The position numbers and the translations under genes were made by a program. Below, piece by piece: positions 36,428 to 44,810 of a stretch of DNA of 64,000 nucleotides. The notes beneath the pieces were generated by a model. It saw nothing but the letters and a program-made list of their open reading frames with translations. It was not told where the DNA came from and searched no databases. Position 1 is the stretch's first letter. The number at the start of each line of letters is the position of its first letter. The stretch lies in the NCBI GenBank assembly GCA_945878375.1, contig CAMDWG010000005.1, positions 1 to 64,000 of the forward strand, written 5' to 3'. Source of the DNA: Roseomonas mucosa. GTDB taxonomy: Bacteria > Pseudomonadota > Alphaproteobacteria > Acetobacterales > Acetobacteraceae.

Positions 36428-37605
36428 CAGCGGGTGGCCGGCATCAGCTGTTCGGCGAGCGTTGCGAACCAGCTGGCGCCGATCGGCAGGATCTCGTCGT
36501 TGAAGTCGTATTTCGGGTGGTGGACCATCGCATCGCCCTGGCCCGTGCCGCCGCCGAGGAACAGGTAGGCGCCCGGCTTCTCGTTCAGCATGAAGGCGAA
36601 ATCCTCGCCGCCCATGGTGGGCTGGGGTAGCGGACGGGTGCGGGCCTCGCCGGCCACGGCGCGGGCGGCGCGGGCGGCAAGCTCGGTGCTCTCGGCCTCG
36701 TTCACCGTGGCGGGGTAGCTGCGGGTGAAGCTGCAGGTCGCGGTGCAGCCCATCGCGGTCGCGATGCCGGTCACGATCTCCTGGAACCGGCGCTCCAGCA
36801 GGTCGCCGACCTCGGGCAGGAACCAGCGCGCGGTGCCGCGCAGCAGGACGCTTTCGGGGATCACGTTGAAGGTGTGGCCGCCGGCGATGTGGCCGATGGT
36901 GATCACCCCCGCTTCCAGCGGGTTCACATTGCGCCCGATGATGGATTGCAGCGCGGAGACGATCTGCGCCGCCGCCACGATCGGGTCGGTGCCGTTATGC
37001 GGCATGGCGCCATGCGCGCCGACGCCGGTGATCGTCGCTTCGAGATTCGCCACCGCCGCCATCACCGGGCCCGCCGCGTGCAGGAAGGTGCCGGCGGGCA
37101 TGCCGGGCCAGTTGTGCATGCCGAAGATGCGATCCATCGGGAAGCGCTCGAACAGGCCTTCCTTCACCATCACCTCGCCGCCCGCCAGGTTCTCCTCGGC
37201 CGGCTGGAAGACCAGGTAGACGGTGCCGTCGAAGTTGCGCGTCTCCGCCAGGTACTTCGCAGCACCCAGCAGCATGGTGGTGTGCCCGTCATGGCCGCAG
37301 GCGTGCATCTTGCCCGGCGTCTTCGACGCGTAGGACTTGCCCGTGGCTTCCATGATCGGCAGCGCGTCCATGTCCGCGCGAAAGCCGATGGCGCGCGAGG
37401 ATGCGCCCGATCCGCGGATGACGCCGACGACGCCGGTATGGGCGATGCCGGTGTGGACCTCATCGCAGCCGAAGTCGCGCAGCTTCTGCGCGACGATGCC
37501 TGCGGTCCGGATTTCCTCGAAGCCGATCTCGGGGTGCATGTGGAAGTCGTGGCGCCACTCCGTCATTTCGGGGTGGAATTCGGCGATGCGGTTGATCACG
37601 GGCAT
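36427..37605 (-). CDS. M20-family amidohydrolase (hippurate hydrolase/N-acyl amino acid deacylase type)
   Basis: A 392-residue metal-dependent hydrolase. Visible metal-site motifs are DFHMHPEIGFEE (N-terminal), FRADMDALPI, HACGHDGHTTMLLGAA (the His-Asp pair), FQPAEENLAGG (bridging Glu) and, near the end, the last His in MVHHPKYDFNDE. The dimerisation lid lies between. The family removes acyl groups from amino acids or opens cyclic amides. It sits between an IlvD/Edd dehydratase and a beta-barrel protein in one operon; the substrate is unknown. Confidence 0.92.
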   Translation of the reverse strand: MPVINRIAEFHPEMTEWRHDFHMHPEIGFEEIRTAGIVAQKLRDFGCDEVHTGIAHTGVVGVIRGSGASSRAIGFRADMDALPIMEATGKSYASKTPGKMHACGHDGHTTMLLGAAKYLAETRNFDGTVYLVFQPAEENLAGGEVMVKEGLFERFPMDRIFGMHNWPGMPAGTFLHAAGPVMAAVANLEATITGVGAHGAMPHNGTDPIVAAAQIVSALQSIIGRNVNPLEAGVITIGHIAGGHTFNVIPESVLLRGTARWFLPEVGDLLERRFQEIVTGIATAMGCTATCSFTRSYPATVNEAESTELAARAARAVAGEARTRPLPQPTMGGEDFAFMLNEKPGAYLFLGGGTGQGDAMVHHPKYDFNDEILPIGASWFATLAEQLMPATR

Positions 37606-37656
37606 GGGTTGTGGCTCCGTCGGGTGGCTGTTGGAACGTAATAGGTGAGGGGAGGC

Positions 37657-39366
37657 TCAGGCCCCCGGCGGGCGGAGGAAGGCGAGGTCGGCGCCGAGCG
37701 GCGCCTGCGTCACCTGGTCATGCACCAGCCGGTCCCAGCCGCGCACCGGCGCGGGGGCGGGGGTCCAGGCGGCGCGGCGGGCGGCCATCTCCGCCTCATC
37801 CACCAGCAGGTCCAGGCGGCGATCCTTCACCGAAAGCCGGATACGGTCGCCGCTGCGGGCGAGCGCGAGCGGACCGCCCACCGCGGCTTCGGGCGCGACA
37901 TGCAGCACGATGGTGCCGAAGGCGGTGCCCGACATGCGGCAATCGCTGATCCGCACCATGTCCTTCACGCCGGCTCGCGCCAGCTTCTTCGGAATGGGCA
38001 GGTAGCCCGCTTCCGGCATCCCCGCCGCGCTGCGCGGGCCGGCGCCCTTCAGCACCAGGATGTCGCTGGCCGTCACATCCAGATCCGGGTCGTCGATGCG
38101 GTTCGCCAGGTCCTCAAGCCCGTCGAAGACGATGCAGCGCGCTTCCGTCTCGAACAGCGACGGCGTCGCGGCGCTGCGCTTCAGGATCGCGCCGTCCGGC
38201 GCCAGGCTGCCGCGCAGTGCGATCAGGCCGCCCTCCGGGCTGATCGGGTTTTCCCGCGCGCGGATGATCTTGCGGTTCACGAAATGCGTGCCGTCGCCGA
38301 TGCGATCGCGCAGCGTCACGCCGTCCAGGTCGGGCGTGTCGAGGTTCAGCAGGTCGCGCAATTCCCACAGCAGCGCCTGCATGCCGCCGGCGGCGTGGAA
38401 ATCCTCCATGTAGCCCTCGCCGGTCGGCTTCAGATCGACCAGCACCGGCGTGGTGTCGCTCAGCGCATCGAGCCGCGCGAGGTCGAGCGACAGCCCCGCC
38501 CGCCCGGCAATCGCCGCCAGGTGCACCACCGCATTGGTGGAGCCCCCGAGCGCCAGCAGCACGCGGGTTGCATTGTCGAGGCTCGCCTGGGTGACGAGCG
38601 CGACCGGGGCGACGGGCCGCGCGATCAGCCGCACGGCTTGGGCGCCGGCTTCCTCGGCCATGCGGAGCCGGTCGGCATGGACCGCCGGCGCGCTGGCGGC
38701 GTCGAGCGGCATGAAGCCGAGGGTGGCGGCGATGCAGGCCATGGTGCTGGCCGTGCCCATCACGCCGCAGGTGCCGGCGGTGGTGGCGAGCTTGCCCTCG
38801 ATCTGGTTGATCTTCTCCGCGCTCACTTCGCCTGCGCGGTAACGGGCCCAGTAGCGGCGGCAATCGGTGCAGGCGGATAGCCGCTCGCCTTCGAAGGATT
38901 GGGCCAGCATCGGGCCGGTGACCAGCAAGACCGCAGGCGTGCCCGCGCTGATCGCGGCCATCAGCTGCGCGGGCACGGTCTTGTCGCAGCCGCCGACCAG
39001 CACGGCGGCGTCCATCGGCTGGGCGGCCAGCATCGCTTCCGTGTCCAGCGCCATCAGGTTGCGGAAGTGCATGGAGCAGGGGTTGAGAGAGGGCTCGCAC
39101 AGGCTGACGGTCGGGAAGGCCAGCGGCAGCCCGCCGGCCGCCAGCACGCCGCGCTTCACGGCTTCCACCAACTCCGGCGCGGTGCGGTGGCAGTTGTTGT
39201 AGTCGCTGCCGGTATCGGCGATGCCGACCACCGGCTTTTCCAGCATGGCGCGCGACAGGCCCATCGAATTGGCGAAGGACCGGCGCAGATACAGCGCGAA
39301 TTCCTTGTCGCCGTAGTTGGAGGACCGGTTGGCGAGGCCGTGCGGCTTCGGCGTGTCGGTGGTCAT
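37657..39366 (-). CDS. IlvD/Edd-family dehydratase
   Basis: A 569-residue iron-sulfur dehydratase. Cluster-binding cysteines are seen in TVSLCEPSLN, VLVGGCDKTVPA and ATTAGTCGVMGTAS. The Mg2+-site region and the C-terminal ISDCRMSGTAFG motif are intact. It could be a dihydroxy-acid dehydratase, but its place beside an M20 hydrolase, without ilvB or ilvC, favours a sugar-acid dehydratase such as those for arabinonate or xylonate (inference). It opens a three-gene operon; a perfect palindrome lies 83 bases upstream. Confidence 0.85.
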   Translation of the reverse strand: MTTDTPKPHGLANRSSNYGDKEFALYLRRSFANSMGLSRAMLEKPVVGIADTGSDYNNCHRTAPELVEAVKRGVLAAGGLPLAFPTVSLCEPSLNPCSMHFRNLMALDTEAMLAAQPMDAAVLVGGCDKTVPAQLMAAISAGTPAVLLVTGPMLAQSFEGERLSACTDCRRYWARYRAGEVSAEKINQIEGKLATTAGTCGVMGTASTMACIAATLGFMPLDAASAPAVHADRLRMAEEAGAQAVRLIARPVAPVALVTQASLDNATRVLLALGGSTNAVVHLAAIAGRAGLSLDLARLDALSDTTPVLVDLKPTGEGYMEDFHAAGGMQALLWELRDLLNLDTPDLDGVTLRDRIGDGTHFVNRKIIRARENPISPEGGLIALRGSLAPDGAILKRSAATPSLFETEARCIVFDGLEDLANRIDDPDLDVTASDILVLKGAGPRSAAGMPEAGYLPIPKKLARAGVKDMVRISDCRMSGTAFGTIVLHVAPEAAVGGPLALARSGDRIRLSVKDRRLDLLVDEAEMAARRAAWTPAPAPVRGWDRLVHDQVTQAPLGADLAFLRPPGA

Positions 39367-39378
39367 GGCGGCGTTTCT

Positions 39379-39395
39379 CCTGGCGTTACGCCAGG
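39379..39395. promoter_or_regulatory. CCTGGCG-TTA-CGCCAGG palindrome in the dehydratase leader
   Basis: A perfect 7-bp inverted repeat with a 3-base centre begins 13 bases before the dehydratase ATG, overlapping its ribosome-binding region. It could be an RNA hairpin masking that site or a second operator half of the control region. Confidence 0.35.
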
Positions 39396-39448
39396 ATTAC
39401 TCCCTACCGCGCCCCGGCGGGAGGGTGGGGGCGCGTGTTGCGTAGGTG

Positions 39449-39466
39449 GCGGTATCATAATACCGC
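39449..39466. promoter_or_regulatory. GCGGTAT-CATA-ATACCGC operator candidate
   Basis: A perfect 18-bp palindrome in an AT-rich patch, about 83 bases upstream of the dehydratase start and 88 bases before rplM. The GGTAT/ATACC half-sites resemble FadR/GntR-type operators. No regulator gene is adjacent. It more likely controls the catabolic operon than rplM. Confidence 0.5.
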
Positions 39467-39488
39467 ATAGCGAAATCCAAGCCCAAGC

Positions 39489-39517
39489 TTGACTTTCCCG
39501 CCGATCGCCAGCAAAAC
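39489..39517 (+). promoter_or_regulatory. Possible sigma70 promoter of rplM-rpsI
   Basis: TTGACT (39489-39494), 17 bases, then CAAAAC (39512-39517), ending 36 bases before the rplM ATG. The -35 is good and the -10 weak, the same pattern as the atp promoter candidate. Confidence 0.35.
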
Positions 39518-39553
39518 CCCCGCCGTTCCGAACCCTGGACATCACCAAAGACA

Positions 39554-40024
39554 ATGCTCACGCGCCAAACCCGCTCGATCAAGCCGGCGGAGGTCAACAA
39601 GGGCTGGGTGCTGATCGATGCGGAGGGCCTCGTGCTCGGCCGCCTCGCCGCCATCGTGGCCAACCGCCTCCGTGGCAAGCACAAGCCGCAATTCACCCCG
39701 CATGTCGATTGCGGCGACCATGTCGTCATCATCAATGCGAAGAAGGTCCGCGTGACCGGGCAGAAGGCGGAACAGTCCGTCTTCTACTGGCACACCGGCT
39801 ATGCCGGCGGCATCAAGGGCCGCACCTTCCGCGAACGGATCGAAAGCGCGCACCCCGAGCGCGTGATCGAGAAGGCGGTGGAGCGCATGATCACCCGTGG
39901 GCCGCTCGGCCGCGCCCAGATGAAGAACCTGCATGTCTATGCGGGTCCTGAGCATCCGCATGGCGGCAACACCCCGGCCGCGCTCGACGTCGGCGCGATG
40001 AACCGCAAGAATAAGGTCATCTGA
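39554..40024 (+). CDS. rplM: 50S ribosomal protein L13
   Basis: A 156-residue large-subunit protein. Family features are [20 protein letters not shown] at the N-terminus, [20 protein letters not shown], and [17 protein letters not shown]. It is paired with rpsI two bases downstream, the universal rplM-rpsI operon. Start ATG 39554 gives an N-terminus a few residues longer than some homologues; the upstream ribosome site is weak. Confidence 0.98.
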   Translation: MLTRQTRSIKPAEVNKGWVLIDAEGLVLGRLAAIVANRLRGKHKPQFTPHVDCGDHVVIINAKKVRVTGQKAEQSVFYWHTGYAGGIKGRTFRERIESAHPERVIEKAVERMITRGPLGRAQMKNLHVYAGPEHPHGGNTPAALDVGAMNRKNKVI

Positions 40025-40026
40025 CG

Positions 40027-40527
40027 ATGAGCGAGCAGATTTCCCGCGGCGGTTCGCTGGCCGAGCTCAAGGACATGGTCGGCGCCGCCGGTGGCCCGCT
40101 GGCCGAGGCAGCCCCGGTGCGTGAGCCGAAGCGCGATGCGCTCGGCCGTTCCTACGCCACCGGCAAGCGCAAGAACGCCATCGCCCGCGTGTGGGTGAAG
40201 CCCGGCAAGGGCGAGATGGAGATCAACGGCAAGCCGGCCGCGAAGTATTTCGCGCGCCCCGTGCTCCGCATGATGATCTCCCAGCCCTTCCTGGTCTCCG
40301 ACCGCCACGCGCAGTTCGACGTCTTCGCGACCGTCGTCGGCGGCGGGCTTTCGGGCCAGGCCGGCGCGCTGCGCCACGGCATCTCCCGCGCGCTGACCTA
40401 CTACGAGCCGGGGCTCCGCCCGGTGCTCAAGAAGGCCGGCTTCCTGACGCGCGATGCGCGCGTGGTGGAGCGCAAGAAGTACGGCAAGGCGAAGGCCCGA
40501 CGTTCCTTCCAGTTCTCCAAGCGCTGA
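40027..40527 (+). CDS. rpsI: 30S ribosomal protein S9
   Basis: A 166-residue small-subunit protein. After an ~38-residue N-terminal extension of the kind common in alphaproteobacteria come [20 protein letters not shown] and the C-terminal [17 protein letters not shown] tail, which reaches toward the P-site tRNA. The stop of rplM is two bases upstream. A strong terminator follows at 40579. Confidence 0.98.
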   Translation: MSEQISRGGSLAELKDMVGAAGGPLAEAAPVREPKRDALGRSYATGKRKNAIARVWVKPGKGEMEINGKPAAKYFARPVLRMMISQPFLVSDRHAQFDVFATVVGGGLSGQAGALRHGISRALTYYEPGLRPVLKKAGFLTRDARVVERKKYGKAKARRSFQFSKR

Positions 40528-40578
40528 CGTCCGGCGGATCGGGCGTCACCGCCCGGCCGCATGGCTGGTTCATCAGGG

Positions 40579-40614
40579 GGGGCGGGTCCGCAAGGGCCCG
40601 CCCCTCTTGCTTTT
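40579..40614 (+). terminator. Intrinsic terminator after rpsI
   Basis: An 11-bp GC stem (40579-40589 with 40594-40604, one G-T pair) closed by a GCAA tetraloop and followed by TCTTGCTTTT. It is a clear rho-independent terminator separating the ribosomal operon from argC. Confidence 0.85.
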
Positions 40615-40658
40615 CGGGCGCCGACGCGCCCCTTTCTCTCGGGAAGAGGAATCGCAGC

Positions 40659-41621
40659 ATGGCCAAGGGACCCATCCCCAGCGTCTTCATCGATGGCGAG
40701 GCCGGCACCACCGGCCTGCAGATCCGCGACCGCCTGGCGCGCTTCCCCGGCATCGCGCTGCGATCCATCGCGCCCGAACTGCGGAAGGACGCAGGGGCCA
40801 AGCGCGCCCTGATGGCGGAAGTCGATCTCGTCGTGCTCTGCCTGCCCGACGATGCGGCGAAGGAAGCCACCGCGATGGCGGCCTCCCTCGGTGCCGAGGC
40901 GCCGAAGCTGCTCGATGCCTCCACCGCCCATCGCACCAACCCCGACTGGGCCTATGGCTTCGCCGAGCTGTCGGCCGCGCAGGAAGCCGCGATCGCGGCG
41001 GCGCCGCGCGTCTCCAACCCCGGCTGCTACCCGACCGGCGCCATCGCGCTGATCCGCCCGCTGGTGGAGGGGGGCATCCTGCCGAAGGACTATCCCGTCA
41101 CGGTCAACGCCGTCTCCGGCTATAGCGGCGGCGGCAAGGCGATGATCGCGGAGTATGAGCCCGCCCGCAGCGCCGCGCCCTTCTTCCTCTATGGGCTGGG
41201 GCTGGAGCACAAGCATGTCGCGGAGATGCAGCAATATGGCGGCCTGACCCGCCGGCCGCTGTTCGTGCCGAGCGTGGGTGACTTCGCCCAGGGCATGCTG
41301 GTCAGCCTGCCGCTGCATCTGGACCTGCTGATGGGCGGTGCGACGCCCGCCGATCTCGAAGCCTGCCTGCGCGCGGCCTATGCGCGGTCCGGCTGGGTGC
41401 GCGTGATGGACGCCGACCCCAAGGCCCGGCTGGCGCCGGAGGAGTTGAACGGCTCCAACTGGCTGGAATTGCGCGTCTATGGCAACGCGGCGCGCGGCCA
41501 GGCGGTGCTGGTCGCGAAGCTCGACAATCTCGGCAAGGGCGCCTCCGGGGCGGCCGTGCAGAATATTGGCCTCATGCTCGGCGTGGATGTCGCCGACGCC
41601 CTTCCCCTGGTTGCGGAGTGA
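40659..41621 (+). CDS. argC: N-acetyl-gamma-glutamyl-phosphate reductase (type 2)
   Basis: ArgC reduces N-acetylglutamyl phosphate to the semialdehyde in arginine synthesis. The 320-residue protein has the N-terminal motif [13 protein letters not shown], and the catalytic cysteine is Cys123 in [10 protein letters not shown]. The shorter length and the GEAGTTG start mark the type 2 subfamily. Start ATG 40659 has GGAAGAGGA upstream. It is followed at once by the gamma carbonic anhydrase gene, so both are probably one transcript. Confidence 0.95.
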   Translation: MAKGPIPSVFIDGEAGTTGLQIRDRLARFPGIALRSIAPELRKDAGAKRALMAEVDLVVLCLPDDAAKEATAMAASLGAEAPKLLDASTAHRTNPDWAYGFAELSAAQEAAIAAAPRVSNPGCYPTGAIALIRPLVEGGILPKDYPVTVNAVSGYSGGGKAMIAEYEPARSAAPFFLYGLGLEHKHVAEMQQYGGLTRRPLFVPSVGDFAQGMLVSLPLHLDLLMGGATPADLEACLRAAYARSGWVRVMDADPKARLAPEELNGSNWLELRVYGNAARGQAVLVAKLDNLGKGASGAAVQNIGLMLGVDVADALPLVAE

Positions 41622-41623
41622 CG

Positions 41624-42157
41624 ATGATGACGGACAGCGTGCTGCCTTTCGAAGGCAAGATGCCGACGATCCACCCGGAGGCCTGGGTGGCGCCGACCGC
41701 CGTCGTCGTGGGCGATGTGGAGATCGGGGCGGAGACCTCGGTCTGGTATCACTGCGTGCTGCGCGGCGACACCAACATCATGCGGATCGGCGCGCGCACC
41801 AATATCCAGGATGGCTCGATCCTGCACCTGAATACGGGGGCGGAGCCGCTGATCATCGGCGATGACGTCACCATCGGCCATGCGTGCATCGTGCATGCCT
41901 GCACGCTGAAGAACCGCGCCTTCGTCGGCATGGGCGCGACCGTGCTGGACCGCGCGGTGATCGAGGAAGGCGGCATGCTCGGCGCGGGCGCCGTGCTCAC
42001 CCCCGGCAAGGTGATCGGCCCGAACGAGCTTTGGGTCGGCAACCCCGCCAAGATGGTGCGTGTGATGACGGCAGAAGAACGCGCGCGCTTCGACCGCACG
42101 GCCGTGCATTATGTGGAACTCGCCAAGCGCCACCGCGCGAGCCTCGCCGCACGCTGA
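41624..42157 (+). CDS. Gamma-carbonic-anhydrase-like protein (left-handed beta-helix)
   Basis: A ~177-residue hexapeptide-repeat protein: the pattern of I/V/L-G-x4 repeats (VVVGDVEIGAETSVWYHC, MRIGARTNIQDGS, LIIGDDVTIGHACIVHACTL) gives a left-handed helix. Zinc-ligand histidines are seen in HLNTG, TIGHACIVHAC. Members of the YrdA/PaaY group may hydrate CO2 or have other roles. ATG 41624 is preferred over GTG 41618, which overlaps the argC stop, because GCGGAG fits its spacing. A link to bicarbonate supply for arginine synthesis is only a guess. Confidence 0.88.
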   Translation: MMTDSVLPFEGKMPTIHPEAWVAPTAVVVGDVEIGAETSVWYHCVLRGDTNIMRIGARTNIQDGSILHLNTGAEPLIIGDDVTIGHACIVHACTLKNRAFVGMGATVLDRAVIEEGGMLGAGAVLTPGKVIGPNELWVGNPAKMVRVMTAEERARFDRTAVHYVELAKRHRASLAAR

Positions 42158-42246
42158 CCGGGCGGGCGGCGGCAACCGGCGGCGGAGGGACGGGGTTTCG
42201 CGGGGGAGGCCGGCGGCCCAAGGCGGGCCGGCCCAGGGAGGATGGC

Positions 42247-42867
42247 ATGACGGACCCTTCGATCCACCACGCCCTTCGGCATCCGTCCCGCCGGGCCATC
42301 CTGTCCCTCCTGCCCGTCCTGGTGCTGGCTGCTTGCGGCAACGCTCCCCTGCGCCAGGACCAGGTGCAGTTGCCGGAGACGGCGCGCACCGATGGCCTGA
42401 CCGACCCGACGCGGTCTGCGATCCTCTCGGCGTCCTACGTCTTCGCCCAGCCCGGCTCTATCGCCGGCGATGCGGCCGCGGGGGCGGAGGCGCTGGCGCG
42501 GCTGGAATATCTGGCGGTGGAACTGGATGTCGGGCCGCGCTGGATCGGCATGGACCCGCTGGTGCCGCTTGCGCTGGCGCAGGGCCGGGCGGAGGCGCGC
42601 GCCGCCTTCGGCCTCGATCCCGCGGTGTCGCCGCAGCGGGCGATGGATGGGCTTTATGGCGCCGCCGCCGCGCTCCGTGCGGGGGACCGCGACCGCGCCA
42701 TCGCCGCGCTGACCCCGCTGACCGGCGCGGCCGGCGCGGCCAAGGCGCTGGCACGGCTCGCCGCCTTCCCGAGCCTGCCCCGCGCGACCGAGGCGCTGGC
42801 GCGAGCGCGCAACGGGATGAACCGGATGGACCGCGATGGCGGCCGGCCCCGCCAGTGGCGGCTGTAA
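42247..42867 (+). CDS. Hypothetical lipoprotein, paralogue of the one at 44010
   Basis: A 206-residue protein with a lipoprotein signal (AILSLLPVLVLAACG, Cys about residue 30) preceded by a His/Arg-rich N-region. The mature part is helical and Ala-rich. From about residue 95 it shows [25 protein letters not shown] and ALRAGDRDRAIAALTP, which align with the second lipoprotein beyond the TctC gene. GGGAGGATGGC precedes the ATG. No known domain was recognised; it is probably a periplasmic, membrane-anchored helical protein. Confidence 0.75.
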   Translation: MTDPSIHHALRHPSRRAILSLLPVLVLAACGNAPLRQDQVQLPETARTDGLTDPTRSAILSASYVFAQPGSIAGDAAAGAEALARLEYLAVELDVGPRWIGMDPLVPLALAQGRAEARAAFGLDPAVSPQRAMDGLYGAAAALRAGDRDRAIAALTPLTGAAGAAKALARLAAFPSLPRATEALARARNGMNRMDRDGGRPRQWRL

Positions 42868-42906
42868 TGGGACAGGGCCTTTCGCGTCAGGAGTCGCGGG
42901 GCGCCC

Positions 42907-43884
42907 TTAATTGGCGCGCAGGTTATTGGCGCGGATCAGCGGCGCCCATTTCTCGACCTCGGCGCGGAGGAAGGCGCCGTAGCCCTCTGGTGTGCCCGGC
43001 TGCGCCTCCAGCCCCTGGCGGGCGAGTGCCGCGATCACCTCCGGCGTCTCCAGCGCCATCCGCACCGCCGCCGCGAGCCGCGCGATCACAGCGTGCGGCG
43101 TCCCGCCCGGCGCGAGCAGGCCGTAGGAGCTGAACACCTCGTAGCCGGGCACGCCCGTCTCGGCGATGGTCGGCACATCGGGCAGGGCGCGCACGCGCTG
43201 CGGCGTGGGCACCGCCAGCGCCCGCAGCCGGCCATTCTCCACATTTGGCAGCGAGGTCGGCGCGGTGGAGAAGGCGTAGTCCAGCCGCCCGGCGATCAGA
43301 TCCGTCATCAACGGCGCGCCGCCGCGATAGCTGACCCCCTGCGTGTCGATCCCCGCCACACGGTCCAGCAGCAGCCCCGAGAGATGCCCGGAGGTGCCGA
43401 CCCCCGAATAGCCCCAGTTCAGCGCGCCCGGCCGGCGCTTCGCCTCCGCCACCAGATCCGCCACCGTCCGCCAGGGCCGCGCCGTTGGCACGACGAGCAC
43501 GCCATAGGCCTCCACCAGCGTCGAGATCGGCGCCAGGTCGCGCAGCGGGGCGTAGGGCAGGCTGGGCTCCATGATCGGGTTCACGATCAGCGGGCCGATG
43601 GTGCCGAGCAGCAGCGTGTAGCCATCGGGTGCCGCGCGCACGGCGGCTTCGGTCGCGATGTTGCCGCCGGCCCCGCCGCGATTCTCGATCACCACCTGCT
43701 GGCCGAGCAGTTCGGACAGGCGCGGGGCGATGGCGCGCGCCGCGCCATCGGTCGCACCGCCGGGGGCGAAGCCCACCAGAAGGCGGATGGATCGGCTGGG
43801 GAAGGCGGCATCCTGGGCGCGTAGGACGCCGGGCATGGCGGGCAGGGCCGCGAGCGCGGCCATGATGGTGCGACGGGTGAGCAC
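42907..43884 (-). CDS. TctC/Bug-family periplasmic substrate-binding protein
   Basis: A 325-residue exported protein with signal MLTRRTIMAALAALPAMPGVLRA. It shows the family's IRLLVGFAPGGATDGAAR, ENRGGAGGNIATEAAV, GVSYRGGAPLMTD and the C-terminal APLIRANNLRAN end. It binds a small carboxylate in the periplasm. No TctA/TctB genes accompany it. It lies in opposite orientation between the two paralogous lipoprotein genes. AGGAGGA precedes its ATG. Confidence 0.92.
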   Translation of the reverse strand: MLTRRTIMAALAALPAMPGVLRAQDAAFPSRSIRLLVGFAPGGATDGAARAIAPRLSELLGQQVVIENRGGAGGNIATEAAVRAAPDGYTLLLGTIGPLIVNPIMEPSLPYAPLRDLAPISTLVEAYGVLVVPTARPWRTVADLVAEAKRRPGALNWGYSGVGTSGHLSGLLLDRVAGIDTQGVSYRGGAPLMTDLIAGRLDYAFSTAPTSLPNVENGRLRALAVPTPQRVRALPDVPTIAETGVPGYEVFSSYGLLAPGGTPHAVIARLAAAVRMALETPEVIAALARQGLEAQPGTPEGYGAFLRAEVEKWAPLIRANNLRAN

Positions 43885-44009
43885 GGCGTTCCTCCTGTTT
43901 CATGGCAGGATCGGGGGTGGCGCTTCGGGGTGTCAACCTGTGCGCCCTTCGCGTGGCAGCGCGTCTCGGCTATCGCTGCACCATGCGAACGCTGAGCGAG
44001 AGGCCGCGC

Positions 44010-44669
44010 ATGTCCCGCAGCTTGGCTGCCCTGTTGCTCGGCGCGGCTCTGTTGGCCGGCTGCGCCGAGATGCGCGCGCCGGCTGCCCTCTCCCGCATCC
44101 CGGCCGGGCTTGGGGTCGTCGCGGCCGATCCCCTGCCGGCGATGGCGGCGGAGGCGGCGGCATCCTTCGCCGATGGCGGCCGCGCGCTGGCCGGCCGCCC
44201 CGGCGCCACGGCGCGCGCGGTCGGGCAGGGCGAGATCCTCGGCGCCGAATTGCGCCGCGACCCGCGCTGGGTCGGGCTGCCGCCGGTGATCGAGAGCGAG
44301 TTGCGGACCGCACGGCTGGAATGGCGCGCCGCCCTCGGCATCCGCGCCGGCGCGGTGCCGGAGGCCGTGGGCGCCGCGCTGGGCCGCGCGGCGATCGCGC
44401 TGGCGGCCGGGGATACCCGCGGCGGCGCGGCGGCGCTCGATCCCGCTTTGTTCGAACCGGGGGGCACAGTGACGCTCGCGCGCCTCGCCGCGCCGGGTCC
44501 CCTGCCCACGGCGCGCAGCGCGACGGCGCTGCTGGAGCGGGAGATGGCGCGGCTCGCCCGCCAGCGCGGCGGCGGGCTGAGCAATGCGCTGGACCCCGAT
44601 GCAGGCTTGCTCGGCCTGGGCCAGGCGAATGCCCCGCCCGCCGGCATGGGGCCGCTCAGGGGGCCGTAA
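44010..44669 (+). CDS. Hypothetical lipoprotein, paralogue of the one at 42247
   Basis: Start ATG 44010 is preferred (GAGAGG upstream; signal MSRSLAALLLGAALLAGC with the lipobox Cys at residue 18); an ATG nine codons earlier exists. The 219-residue product has a helical Ala/Arg-rich body. DPRWVGLPPVIESEL, EWRAALGIRAG and AIALAAGDTRGGAAALDP align with the corresponding part of the upstream lipoprotein. I recognise no domain family. It converges on phaC; repeat copy B lies between. Confidence 0.72.
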   Translation: MSRSLAALLLGAALLAGCAEMRAPAALSRIPAGLGVVAADPLPAMAAEAAASFADGGRALAGRPGATARAVGQGEILGAELRRDPRWVGLPPVIESELRTARLEWRAALGIRAGAVPEAVGAALGRAAIALAAGDTRGGAAALDPALFEPGGTVTLARLAAPGPLPTARSATALLEREMARLARQRGGGLSNALDPDAGLLGLGQANAPPAGMGPLRGP

Positions 44670-44693
44670 CGGTCCTAACCCGCCTTTCGCCTC

Positions 44694-44807
44694 GGGCGGC
44701 GCCGCGGCTTTGTCGCGGCAACGCGGCGCAACCTCGCAGGAGCAGCGCCTGGTCCGGGGCCCCCGCAAAGCCGTGTCGTGCCGGAGGCGCGACGCGGCTT
44801 TGTGGGG
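44694..44807. repeat. Two-hairpin dispersed repeat, copy B
   Basis: This is the second copy of the element at 20346-20443, again between convergent genes. First hairpin: GGGCGGCGCCGCGG-CTTTGT-CGCGG. The second has arms CCCCGCAAAGCCG and CGGCTTTGTGGGG around a larger loop (about 44761-44807). It ends four bases before the phaC stop. Confidence 0.75.
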
Positions 44808-44810
44808 AAG

